Assembly (NCBI GenBank): GCA_035772405.1
Contig: JAYKKM010000495.1
Coordinates: forward strand, 1,164,501 to 1,228,500
Direction: 5' to 3'
DNA from: Chrysogorgia sp. JL179-B06
Taxonomy: Eukaryota > Cnidaria > Anthozoa > Scleralcyonacea > Chrysogorgiidae
Length of the DNA stretch: 64,000 bases
Position numbers and translations under genes: made by a program. The notes beneath the pieces are model-generated. The model had not been told where the DNA came from. It saw nothing but the letters and a program-made list of their open reading frames with translations, and made no database searches. Shown piece after piece: positions 11,138 to 22,077 of the stretch (its first letter is position 1; each line of letters starts with the position of its first letter).

Positions 11138-11725
11138 ATTAAGTCCTATAATTGACGTTTACATCACCTCCGTCGCGTCCACCGTGAAATCAGCTTCGCA
11201 ATTCTCAGAAAAATCACTTCGCAATTTGCGAAGCGCTAATTCGGACCTTGAATACCAATGTATTATTTGTATACATGTAAATGTGATTGGATTATACTAA
11301 AAATGAAACCACTCATTGTCTGAGTGAGAGTCACCCTTTGCTTAATTGATTATCTGCTTTTATACAACTCAGGCTTATTGTATAATTGCCAATAATAACA
11401 AAATAATAATCTGTTACTAGTGGGCACACTTGGTGGAGTGACTTTTTGGTGCCTGGTGGGTCACACACAATTATTTTCAACAAGAATCACACCCTTTTAT
11501 TTAGTAATTTGTAAAAAATAGTGGTAAGTGGTAGAACAAACAAAATTCATGAGTACTGGTTGGGTGTTACAACTGTTGGGTGACTCAACCACTTCTGCTA
11601 CAAATTGTGCATACATGTATGAAATAATTGGGCTGCACTGGTTTGGTGGACCGTAACCCTACTTTGTAGTGTAACCTACCTTTCTTGGCTTAAGCTCATT
11701 GGAGAAAAAAGCCATCTTCTTGCAG
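11138..11725. other. Unassigned spacer between tandem repeat and EnSpm remnant
   Basis: No gene supported. Contains GTGGGCACACTTGGTGGAGT-like G/T-rich sequence near 11420-11460. No clear CACTA terminus found. Confidence 0.35.
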
Positions 11726-12692
11726 CTACCTACACTCTAAAACAAAAGGTTTTAAGAATGGGTTCATTCGTGGTTTCTTCCCAAACCAAAGCCCCATTAG
11801 CAGCATATTCTGTGTTCTTAAATGAGGAGGCAACTCATTTACTGAGGCTTGCAATGGCCAAACTGAGAAATTGGATGAATGGAAGACAGGTATGCCATCT
11901 GTATTACAGCAACGATAAGTCATTTCCAGTGAATCCATGAATGCTTATTAATTCCTTGTATAGTTGAGAGGATGTCACATCACAAATTAGGTGTGTATTG
12001 ATGATACTGTCCAAATTTCTATTTGTTAAGTTGTTGTAGAGCTGGTCATCTGAAAGCAATGCCTTGATCTGTTGTTCTATAGGAATGTATATAAAGAAAT
12101 ATCCATCTTTCATGTTACTACTACTACAGAATGGTTCATGACATGCTTCAGTGTCCTTCTGTTTTGTCTTTTCCAATATACATTTCACAAGATGAGCAAT
12201 AAAAGTGGATCTGAAAGGCAAGATTATGCAATAAAATTTCTGTTAATATTCTCCCATAATAAATATTTTCAATGAATGCAGGGCTCAAATTTGATTGCAA
12301 ATTTGTCCTGTGACAAACAAAAGACATGCATAACATGTTTGATTTTGTGAACTTCACTGTGTTCCCAAAATTACCTAAAAGTTCCTAAAATTTGAGCCCT
12401 GGATTGTATTTTAAATCTAAATTACATAACATTTGTCAATTTATAACAAATAAAGTTACAGTACATAGTTCATTACCTCAAAATTTTCCATTTTGAATGC
12501 TTTGTAAAATTTATGTTTCGATGATGGTACCGTGTCAGGTAGAAAGGTATTTAACAGTTCAAGAAGGTCTTTCAGAGCTTCACCAGTTAAGCCATGGCGC
12601 AGAACAAAAGATAAAACTAGTAAAAGGCTTTGCATTTTCGTTACATTTGATCCTTGGTATATTGGTTCCTCATTAACGTCAAACAAGACCTG
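11726..12692 (-). pseudogene. EnSpm/CACTA-like transposase (tnp2-type) remnant
   Basis: Minus-strand pieces in order: an exon about 12692-12474 beginning after an acceptor (ATTACAG) and reading VLFDVNEEPIYQGSNV, ending at a donor after FKMENFE (GTAATG); then a segment with a zinc-binding-like FYCSSCEMYIGK, KDGYFFIYIPIEQQIKALL; then NTDGIPVFHSSNFSVWPLQ, VNELPPHLRTQNMLLMGLWF and MNPFLKPFV. This last block is the characteristic catalytic-region signature of metazoan tnp2-like transposases. Frameshifts occur near 12170 and 11905, and the C-terminal half is missing. A small MITE-like repeat (12279-12401) sits between the first two segments. Confidence 0.75.
12279..12401. mobile_element. 123-bp MITE with perfect 14-bp TIRs
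   Basis: Starts CAGGGCTCAAATTT and ends AAATTTGAGCCCTG, exact inverted complements. CAGGG start is hAT-like. No convincing target duplication in the flanks. Confidence 0.75.
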
Positions 12693-13370
12693 TAATCAAA
12701 GCATTATTGTCACAATAAGTTCAGTAGCAAAGTATTTTTAGTGTCGGTCGGTCGGGAAAAAATGGAAATAAAAATAAGTATTGTTTACGTCTATTAACAT
12801 AAATAAAACTGGGAAAACGTGGAAACTAGCTTAGCTGTTCTGATCATTATCTTATGTCTTTCAATTCATATTTTAACAATGAATATAATACATACGTGAC
12901 TATGCGTAAAAAGATCACGCTTTTCGGAATTGCAGGTCTATCTACTATAAACCATGGTTTATAATAATATAAACCATAGTTTATAATGTACAACTGCAAC
13001 AGATTCAATACACAGTTTTAATACGAGTTTTTTGGGCAGAATTTTAGCGGCTCACAAAACCACGATGCAAATTGGTATATACCTGTAACAGCACAAAGCA
13101 CACATAACAGTTTTGATCATGCAGTGTTAACAGTCGACAAGATTTATTTATAATTCGGCGTTTGGCAAGCGCAAGTGAGCATGTCTTACGAGAAGGTTTT
13201 AAATTGCTATAAATCTCTGCTCAACTTTGTTTAGAACTTGCCTTTAGAATCTTGACTTCTTACAAGTATTAAACTTAATACAAAATAAGAACTGGAATTT
13301 TACGCTTGGGCAAAACGTCGAACTTTGATGAGTTGAACACTCTGACTGGGAAAGTTTGACAGTACTCCAG
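12693..13370. other. Unassigned
   Basis: AT-rich. 12945-12985 has a small palindrome of AAACCATGGTTTATAAT and ATAAACCATAGTTTATAA. No gene supported. Confidence 0.35.
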
Positions 13371-14250
13371 GGCTCAAAATAACGGCTGGTCAACGGACAA
13401 TGACCGGCCAAAAATGCCTCTTGACCGGTCACTTTGACCGGTCGACACATTTGTATATGCCTTCCAATAGAATTTTAAATCGTTTTTTCTCTTCGGCATA
13501 TCTACTGAAATCTTGTCAGAGAAAGACTGTATATTTCATGGCGAGTACGCAATTTCACTGTAAGTACGTCAAGTTACGTATGACAAAAACATTGTTTGTT
13601 CTTGTCCAAAACGTAAATATATGCTGGTTGCACTTGAAAGGTTTCGATTTTGTTTCAGTGGAAGGAGCTGAGCAGAGTGACGACGAGGAAGCAATGGAGG
13701 AGGGTTGTGACGTCGAGGGTACAGACTCAGTCAAGCAAGATAACACTTTGATAAGAGAGCTGGCTGAGTTGGAATGAAGAGTTTGTGCTGCTCTTGACTT
13801 AACTTTGAAAGTTAACATGTGCTCAATTTATACACAATTGACAAGAATAACGCTTTGGGTTAATTGGTAATAATTATTTAGGTCGGCAAGTCGTTTTAGG
13901 CTAAATATAGTAAGTGCCAAGTGGGATGAAAAATTTAACTCCGTCAAAGACTACCTGTATAATGAGTAAAGTTTATTGCTCAATATTAAGTGTATATCTA
14001 GAAAACAATAAAATTTTATTTACTTTACACAACCACCTATAATCAACGATGATAACGTTGCCTGTTCACTTTTACAATGTGATTGCTAACATATTGAGCG
14101 TTTAAAACATGAAACAATAAAAGCGATGTCTCGAAACGAATTCGTTATTATTTGTTTCACTGTAAGTGTATGCGTATTAATAACCAGTCTAATCTTATTT
14201 TGACCGAGCTAAAATCAAGTTGACCGGTCATTTTGACCGACACCATGTTG
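13371..14250. mobile_element. Possible hAT-derived repeat with inverted TTTGACCGGTC subterminal copies
   Basis: Left side CCAGGGCTCAAAATAACG followed by GACCGGCC and TTTGACCGGTCGAC; right side around 14206-14250 has the inverse TTTTGACCGAGC and GACCGGTCATTTTGACCG. CAGGGCTC matches the start of the 123-bp MITE at 12279. No right terminus ending GAGCCCTG was found and no target duplication, so the boundaries are uncertain. Confidence 0.4.
13538..13777 (+). CDS. Possible two-exon acidic microprotein (46 aa)
   Basis: Exon 1 13538-13559: ATG opening MASTQFH, ending in phase 1 at a strong donor (CACT then GTAAGTACG). Exon 2 13659-13777 follows a strong acceptor (TTTTGTTTCAG) and continues in phase: LEGAEQSDDEEAMEEG, CDVEGTDSVKQDNTLIRELA, ELE, stop TGA. 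The intron is 99 bp. Both splice signals and the phase agree, which is the whole argument. The product would be very acidic, with no known domain. It lies inside the CAGGGCTC-flanked repeat, so it may be the leftover N-terminus of a transposon gene or a nested host gene. A plus frame starting at 13400 spanning the intron is less convincing. Confidence 0.35.
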   Translation: MASTQFHCKYVKLRMTKTLFVLVQNVNICWLHLKGFDFVSVEGAEQSDDEEAMEEGCDVEGTDSVKQDNTLIRELAELE

Positions 14251-15164
14251 ATTTTTAATGTTTAATAATATAAATGTAGTGCTTTTATTTAGATATTTAC
14301 AAATGTCATAGACATAGTTCTGCAAGTGGAGCTTCAATATAATAAATGGGAGAAAATATTACCTTAATATATCTGGGAAAGTATTAATAGCTTCTTTGGG
14401 CTAGTGACTAGCTATATACAATGTGATAACGACAATAGTATATTTATGGCATTACACTATTATCCAGGAGTTAGTTCAATGTGGTTGTGGCCATGGTTGA
14501 AATGAAAGTAAAAGCCAAATATTCCATTATGTAGCATAACATCTCAAATTAAAAGTATAACAATTAAGTTATATAACCATCATTCAAATCATTTTTCAGT
14601 GCTTCGATAAAAAATTTCCCTCCGTCGAGTAATTGTCCATGCATCGACTAATTCACCCTTAGATATTTTGTTTAAATGCCCTTGAATTTTTATTATCAGC
14701 AATGCTAAGAAAAGTTTGAACCCCCTTTTTAATCTGAGAAAAATACTTTGCCCCCCATTTTTCCACCAGCAAGCCCCCCCCCCCCAACGCATAAATATAG
14801 GAACCTTCCCTAATAAAAATGGCGGCTGCAGCAAGGTAAGCTGGTAAGGATTGTACGTTTCTCATTTCGTCTGACTCCGGCTTAAATACAACGCTTTTTC
14901 TTAAACACAAATAGAAAATATAAGCTTAAGCTTAACACGACTTTGTTTCTCAAGAAAGATTCCGATGATCTCGTCAATTTAATGTTATTTAACCACGACA
15001 GCAGCGGTGATCAATCGAGCAGCTGTGATCAATCGAGCAGTAGTGATGATGACCTAGAATATATTTAGTGTAATATATTAAGTATGAGCAGCACTCATTT
15101 GCAGACAATGCCACTGTAAACATATAAAGCAACAATAGACAGTGAAACATTTAACAGGCTTGCC
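14251..15164. other. Unassigned; homopolymer C run and weak exon-like signals
   Basis: A C run at about 14766-14784. At 14819 an ATG opening MAAAA is followed by a good donor (AG then GTAAGC), on the plus strand. 14886-15068 is open on the plus strand and ends with an acidic, serine-rich tail (DSSGDQSSSCDQSSSSDDDL). The phases of these two do not join directly. Minus-strand frames over 14589-14910 look like shadows. Confidence 0.25.
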
Positions 15165-15305
15165 TCATCTCCTTTACATTTTTCTAACAGACGTTCCATC
15201 CTCTCGCAGCACCTCTGCCTTTTAGTTTGATTACTTGGTCCTTTGACAAGAATACTGACCTCAGTGTATCTGCAATAATTTCCCAGTCTTTAATCTTTAA
15301 TCATG
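15165..15305 (-). pseudogene. Myb/SANT-like DNA-binding fragment (transposon-type)
   Basis: Minus strand reads DWEIIADTLRSVFLSKDQV and, after a one-base shift, QRCCERMERLLEKCKGDEA. The WxxIAxxL ... CxERxxxLLxKxKxDE layout resembles SANT-like domains found with Harbinger/hAT-type elements. Too short to assign further. Confidence 0.3.
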
Positions 15306-15447
15306 TACTCCTAAAAAACAGTTATAAAACTATACTAGTAGGTAAAGTAAAATAAATAGTATACATGGTAATACAGTACATATATAAATAATTGGAGAAT
15401 GGTTAATAAGGATAAAATATTAAGAATATATATATATATATATAAGA

Positions 15448-15846
15448 TTACATTGTTGGCATGGCAACAGATTTAAATGCTGAAATGTTACAAGGGAAAG
15501 GGTTCAATAGAAGATTGTTCCATGTAATTATAATTCTCGGATAAAAAGAAAATTTAAAAATGTCATTGTTACATTGGATTTGGCAGTAGGGGTGTTCATT
15601 AGGAAGTATAGATTGTCTAAAGAGGGAGTACATCTTTAGGGAGACAAATCTTGCTGCTCGGCACTGTACCATAGATTTGTACCATACATGTGTTTTCCGG
15701 TTTTCTTCCAATGACCCTTTAGCGAGAGCTAAATTGTATGCAATTGATTGCCAGTGGAATGGTGCCATTCTGACAAATTGCAAAGATAACTTATATTTAC
15801 TAAAATTAGCTACATTTATTCTTTCCACATTATCAAAGTATTGCAA
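15448..15846 (-). pseudogene. LINE open reading frame 2, extreme C-terminus
   Basis: Minus strand: LAKGSLEENRKTHVWYKSMV, later FKFSFYPRIIITWNNLLLNP and ISAFKSVAM. This is the usual C-terminal tail after the RT domain in CR1-like LINEs (FPRTIxxWNxLP ... FKxxL). The upstream RT is missing. A (TA)n run follows at 15427-15444, at the LINE 3' side. Confidence 0.6.
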
Positions 15847-16899
15847 TAATACAAAATAAATAACGAAGTTGTTGGAAGAGCCACCATATTGAATTTCATT
15901 GATGTTGAGTGTTGCTCAGTGTTTGGTGTTTTTGACAGTTTAAAACTAATTTTAACAAAAAGATAAATAAATTAAAGAACAAGGTTTATTCTGTATACCA
16001 ATAACATGCATATGTGAGATAACACAATATTCAGGTAAAGAAAAGCCAAGGTAAATGACTTACACAAAAACCTACCTTCTGCCATCGAAAACGTCAAGAA
16101 TTCACATCAAACGTGATGCCAGGGTCTGGTCACGTGATTCCTAGCAGTTTGAGGTTCACGGTAAACCTGGTGCTAAAGGTCTCTAATGAGTCTGAGATGC
16201 GGTCAAACTTTTGTTAAACCCAAAAGCGAACAGTGACGAACTATTTTCGTTATCTTTCCCGACAAATACTGTGGGAAGACGTGCTTGAAGTGCCTGGGCT
16301 TGAAAACCTAAAAGTGAACACCAAGGAACGATCTTCGTCGTCTGTTACGTCAGAACGTAAAACATTTGAAGACTGTTTCTGATGAACATACAATCATCGC
16401 CGTCATCCTTATCTGGTATGTCACGAAACACAACGTGGCCTTGGGAATGGTGAGGTGAAGCTCGACTTGAAAAGCTAAAAGCAGACAATGGGGATCAATG
16501 CACGTTCCCGTTTCTTTGGTGTCTTGCGACTTAGAGTCTTTCCCTGGTGTATGTTGACCAGAAGACATTGGTAATAGGTTCTGACGATTAACAACCAAGC
16601 CATCAATGTGCGGTTGTGCCTGTTCCAGATGGAGCATCAGACAGCACCCCATGTCAAGAAATAATCTCATAAACGATTTCCGTTATTCGTCAGAACCTGC
16701 TGAAGCCCTCTACGATGATAATCAGTTAATTAGTTTGGTTAAATTAAAATGTCTTTTAAAAATCTTACTCTATTGTTAACAACCAAAAAGTTTATATCAA
16801 AACATTTAATTTTTATGCGAATTTGTTTACTTCTCACTTTCAACCCTCACCCCTGTTTACTTCTCACTTTAGACCCCTCACCCCTGTAATGCTACTATC
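15847..16899. other. Unassigned
   Basis: No gene supported. 16130-16560 contains loosely repeated GAACGATCTTCGTC / GTGACGAACTATTTTCGTT segments and CTTGAAAA-CTAAAAG phrases, suggesting a diverged duplication. 16830-16890 repeats TTTACTTCTCACTTT and CCCTCACCCCTGT twice. Confidence 0.35.
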
Positions 16900-17950
16900 T
16901 CGAGCTTTTCGTTGTTGGCAAACATATGTTGAATCCTTATGGATATAAGAATGCTGAAACTGACTGAATTAAATTCATTTTAAGAGTAACCAACAAATAA
17001 TATATACAAAGAAGATATCCAATCACGTATCCAGAGCACACTGCACGACTTAAGGTGATGTTACATGGGGCAATTTTTAACGACGATTTTTAACGCAACA
17101 ATGTTACACGAAAAATCAATGTGTGTAGCATGGTGCTTGCAAACGATTTTAACGTAAGAATTGTTGCAGCAATGTGTTGCATAACATAAACTTGAAATTC
17201 TCACGTTGTTGCTTAGGTTTTTGGCAAATGTATTCGTGGGCAACGATGGTGTTACACAACATCAACTTTTAACACACTGTTGCACCAAAAATTGTTCCCT
17301 GTATCATCACCTTTATGCCCTATTGTCCCTGAGGATATGCCCCGAGATTAACATGCCAAGCATTATAGTAAATGATTGTGCTCTGCACTTCCTGTTGTCA
17401 AACGAATTTCTCGACTGAAACGGACTGCATTTCTTTTGAAAAAGAGTAACCAATAAATAATATATATCAAAGACAACAACTTATATGCCCCTGGAGATAT
17501 ACCAGAGGTTTATCATAACACGAATTTAGTGAATGATTGTGTCCTGCCTTTCCACGATTTCTGATATTGGAAAAACTGAATGAATGAACTTCATTCAAGA
17601 GTATTAGAGTAACCAACAAAGAATGTGCCAACAAAGAATGTGCCCTTAGGTCTAGACATATGCCCCAGGATTAAAATAACACACATTGTTAAATTATTGT
17701 ATTGTGTTCTCTTTCCTCACTTCCTGTTGTTGGCAAACGAATTATTTCTCGCCTCTATAGTGGAGCAACATGAAGCACTGGAACTTGTAAACTTTATAGA
17801 AAACTGAAATAGTTTTCATTAAGAAGATTCATGCCCCTAGATATATGCATAGGATTAACAAAACACACAGTTTCTTTGTCAGTCATCAACCAGCCTTGGC
17901 TAGTAGCAGCATGATTGTGCTATGCATTTCCGTATTTCCTGTTGTCAAAA
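16900..17950. repeat. Degenerate tandem repeat, unit about 170-200 bp
   Basis: Phrases recur in the same order: ATATGCCCC(T/A)GGATTAA, AATGATTGTGCTCTGCAC, TTCCTGTTGTCAAACGAAT, AAACTGAATG, AGAGTAACCAACAAA. Copies can be seen around 16900-17040, 17320-17460, 17480-17610, 17640-17810 and 17830-17950. A Harbinger-like MITE interrupts the first. Confidence 0.6.
17053..17312. mobile_element. PIF/Harbinger-like MITE
   Basis: Left AGGTGATGTTACATGGGGCA, right end inverse AGGTGATGATACAGGGAACA, both continuing AATTTTT. Flanked by TTA at 17050-17052 and 17313-17315, the 3-bp TWA target of Harbinger elements. 260 bp, non-coding. Confidence 0.75.
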
Positions 17951-18439
17951 AGCACAGGCAGTCCGTATAGCATATCATTTGAATACTATTGCGCTTGTCA
18001 TTGATTGCTCAGGTAAAGCTATAGGTGAGAAATCCATGATTCACATTAGTCTAACGGTCGTCAAAGGTTACCTTTTTCTTTTCGCTGTGACAGTTGAACC
18101 AGTTGGTTAAACTTTTGGGGGACACTTTTTTTAATTCGCAATTTCTATTTTGTATACAGTATTTAATTCTAAATTCTACCCTGACATCAGTAGTCACATG
18201 AGATGCGCGCGCGCATTGCCGATCAGTGCTAACGTTTTTGCCGAATGATCAACAAGGCTAATTCATGAGCGAAACGCTAATTTAAATTTGGATAATCTTA
18301 CAGTTTTTGAAACCATCCATCACTTCTGATGAAAAATTTTAAAACATTTTATATAGCGCAAATTATCATAAAAATGTTCAGATGCGCTGTTATTAAAAAA
18401 TATCTGAAACTAAATTATCTAAAAACAAAACAATACTAG
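17951..18439. other. Unassigned; contains the 3' flank of the minus-strand LINE
   Basis: No gene. ATGCGCGCGCGCATTG near 18205 is a CG palindrome. The LINE 3' UTR probably extends into 18350-18440. Confidence 0.35.
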
Positions 18440-21400
18440 TACACTATAGATTATTATAAGCATTACGAAATAAAAAAGTCTTCAAGTTTTTCCTAAAAGC
18501 ATCATAATTAGTAATGTTCCTTATATCCACCGGTAAAGAATTCCATTCACATGGTGCTGATGAGCTGAATGATCTTGCACCAAGTGTCGAGAGGAATCTT
18601 GTTGGAGGAACAGCAAGAAGAAGTTCTTCATTAGATCTTAAGTTATAGCAAGACTGTTTTTTAACTTGAATTAGATCAGATATAAGGTTGGAGCCTGACC
18701 GTGAATGGCTTTGAATGTAATGGTCAGTATCTTAAAAATAATTCGTTGTTTTACAGGAAGCCAGTGAAGATGTATAAGGAATGGCATGATATGGTTAAAG
18801 CGAGAAACTTGACATGTAGTTCTGGCAGCTGCATTCTGTAATCTCTGCAATTTAGCTATCTGGTATGCGGGAAGGCCATAGTACAGGCTGTTACAATAGT
18901 CAAGACGACATTTAACAAATGCATGGACCAAGGTAGCACATGATTCAGTCGTAAGGAACTTCCTAATTCTTCTAATATTATGTAAATAGAAGAAGGAAGT
19001 TTTGCAGATCTTATTAATTTGCATTTCTAGAGATAATTTGGGATCCATCCAAATTCCAAGATTCTTTACTGAAGTTGTAGGTGTGATACAAGAGTTTCCA
19101 ACAGATAAATGGTTGATGGATTGCTTTGCAAGTTGCTGACGTGTTCCAATGATCATGAACTCAGTCTTCCCCTCATTCATCTTTAATTTGTTTTCAACCA
19201 TCCAATCCTGGATATCTTTGGTACATTTTTGCATTATATTCACAGCCTCGAGTTCAGTGGCAGCATTTCCAGGTTTAAATGAGAGATACAATTGAGTATC
19301 ATCCGCATACACATGGCATTGAGGCAGATGCTTGTCTATGGTACGAAATAGGTCACTAGCGTAAATGATAAACAATAAAGGGCCTAAACAGGAACCCTGT
19401 GGTACAGCACATGTGAGTTTGAAATTTTGAGATAGACCACCATCAACTGACACGCGCTGACTTCGGTTGGACAGATAATCTTGAATCCATAACAAAGCCT
19501 TTTCAGACACTCCAAGATTGGACTGAATTCGACTCAATAAGATGTGGTGGTCAATGGTGTCAAATGCTGCACTTAAGTCCAAAAAGAGCAACAATGTGAC
19601 ACTCAATGTGAATATCATTAAAGACTTTTAATAGTGCTGTCTCTGTACTGTGGTTTTTGCGATAAGATGACTGAAGAATCGGATAAAGATCATTTAGAGT
19701 CATATGCTGATGTAGTTGATTGAAAGCAGCTCTTTCTATCAGTTTAGAAACGTAGGCCAAGTTGCTAACTGGTCGTAAATTTGAAAATGAGTTATCAGAA
19801 TCAGATTTCTTCAAACCGGGATATACAAGTGCTTCTTTCCAAACAACAGGGAATTTACCTTGTTCAAACGAGAGATTAATTATAGCTGTTATCACTGGCA
19901 GAATACAATCAATGCATTGGAATAGCAGAGTTGTAGGCATAGGGTCAAGATCACACGACTTTTTGGCCGTGGTAGAAACAAGACAGAGCACCTCTTGGTC
20001 AGTTAGAACTTTGAATTTCGTAAATCGCACAAGCGTAGGAAGCGAGTCCAACTCAGCTTCAGGTATTCTCACGTCTCTGTTGAACGCACTTCGGATCTTC
20101 ACGATTTTCTGAATAAAGAACTCACCTACTTCATTAGCTAATCGATCCTTATCCTCATAGTCAGGAAATGATAGCTGTGTGTTCCGAAATAGAAGTTTCT
20201 TAGTTACTTGAAATAATTTCCTGGTGTCATGGGAGTTGTCAGTGATAAGGTCAGTATAATACTTTCTTTTAGCTTCATTCATAAGAAAATTTGTACAGTT
20301 TTTAGCAGCCTTGAATAATTCGAGGTCACGTAGTGACTTCGTTCGTCTCCACTTGTTTTCCGCTTTACGTCTTAATCTTTTAGAAGCTTTGATTTCATCA
20401 GAGTACCACGGCACTCGCGCACGGACAACCATAGTTTTACTCTTCAAAGGTGCATGAACATCCAGTAAAGCAGAGAGAGTGCAGTTATAGTCATGAACAA
20501 GTTCCTCAAGGTCTTCAGTAGAAGAATTACACAAATTGGAAGCAGCTATGTCCAGTGAGAGAGACTGTATATCAACAGACTTGAGTTTTCTAAACACAAT
20601 TGTTTTTATTGAGACAGTAGGCCTAGGTGCGTTGATATGACAAATAATAGCAGAATGATCTGAAAACAGATGATCATCATAAGGAGAATCTTGTAGAATA
20701 TCATCACTGTTACGAGTTATTATTAGGTCTAACGTGTGGCCGTGTATGTGCGTTGCAACGTTTACATTCTGCTTAAGTCCAAACGATTCAAGAAGAACCA
20801 TGAATTTAAGGGCATCATTGTCAACAATTTTTTCCACATGTATGTTTAAGTCGCCAGTGATGATCAAGGGCTCAGGACAGGTGATGATTGTTTCCAAATA
20901 TTCAGTAAATTCATCAATGAATGAGCTAATCGTAATTGGGTGAGTAGCTAAATACGGTGGTCGGTAAACAACGACAAGTTTGAAATGAAATGCTTTGTTG
21001 ATAACATCCATTCAGAATATTCAAATGAGCGATGAACATCAGAAATAACACTTTTGACCAAAATATTCTCCCTGAACAGAACAGCCGTTCCACCACCTTT
21101 ACGATTAGGTCTTGCGTGATCAAGTAAAAGCCAGGAGGTGTACAGTCAATCCTAGAAGCAGAATCGTCTTTAGAGAACCAGGTTTCCGTTATCGCTACTA
21201 TATCTGGTTTACAGTCACTAACAAAGTCCCATAGTTGAGCAGATTTGTTTTTCAAAGAACGCGAGTTAATTAGACAACGTCAAAGTGGATGTAAAGTAAC
21301 AGGTTTAGGATTTGGATTTTCGGTTCTTGTATCAGAGCATTTAATGACACATAAGTTATTCAGATTAGCTCCTCTGAAGGCGTGGAAATTCGTGCGTTTC

Positions 21401-22077
21401 AAAACACCATGATGGACAACAGAAATTCTGTTAGTTCTGTGACGGGTAGACCAGCCAGCTCGAACACGACGGATATTTAGTATCATTAAATCCTTCAAGA
21501 TACAGTGGAGATCTTCAGAGACATTGTATTTAGATTGAAATCCAAGCAGTTGAGTTTTTGAATATGTAATAAGGTCCTTGTCACGGGAGTTCAGACTTAA
21601 ATCACTGACCGTAACGGGTTGATTTTCACGATAATCAGTTGTATTTGGTCCTGGGTTTCCTTCTATATCCATATGAACAGTAAGATCAGTCCAGAATATT
21701 CTGCTTGGTAAAGCCAAAGCGACAAGGCCATGTTTGTAGTCGACTGTAACATGGCAAAATTGATATAATAAATATGGCCACAACACATAGATTGAGGATG
21801 ATAGGCTTCCAATGTAGAAATTAAAGAATACCCGATAGTTAGATGTCAAGTTCCAGCTTCCATGATCAATCAGGCAAGGTCGTGGATAGAGAAGTAGAAT
21901 AAAATTACAGAGCACTAAAATAATGTTGGCAGCCATGTTGGCGCATATATTCAAGCATGTTGAACAAGCATGAAAAACGTAAGTTTTATAAACAACTAAA
22001 TCAAATTTGTTTCCAGAAACACACGTGAAATTAGATTTATCTATGCCATATGGAAGTTGATGAAAATGGCGGTTCAC
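18440..22077 (-). mobile_element. CR1/L2-type LINE, nearly full length, with 2A-like motif, APE and RT
   Basis: Minus strand. 22077-21283: N-terminal region with a hydrophobic stretch and DIEGNPGP (2A-like). The same frame continues after one in-frame TGA (21280-21282) into the apurinic-type endonuclease: DCKPDIVAITETWF, then after shifts near 21110 and 21010 LVVVYRPPY, LIITGDLNIHVE, LFSDHSAIICHIN. RT follows: FSNLRPVSNLAYVSKLIERA, HSTETALLKVFND; after a shift near 19600 LFLDLSAAFDTIDHH, CAVPQGSCLGPLLF, CHVYADDTQLYL; tail LQRLQNAAARTTC, LHWLPVKQRIIFKI; after a shift near 18690 GARSFSSSAPCEWNSLPVDI ending near 18440. With one stop and about four frameshifts it is inactive, but complete in domain order. 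Its 5' end abuts the DIRS gag at 22050. Confidence 0.93.
21646..21669 (-). other. 2A-like ribosome-skipping motif (DIEGNPGP)
   Basis: Minus-strand codons give D-I-E-G-N-P-G-P followed by NTT, matching the D(V/I)ExNPGP consensus of 2A translational recoding peptides. It lies about 136 residues into the LINE N-terminal frame, after a hydrophobic segment (NIILVLCNFILLLYP). 2A-like motifs are known at the N-termini of some APE-type LINEs; here it would separate an N-terminal peptide from the endonuclease-RT polyprotein. Confidence 0.75.

Noticed and set aside
14589..14910. Overlapping minus-strand frames of 81 and 83 residues
   Set aside because: Produced by a poly-C/poly-G run and low-complexity sequence; no domain.
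19762..20112. 116-residue plus-strand frame
   Set aside because: Antisense shadow of the LINE endonuclease-RT frame.
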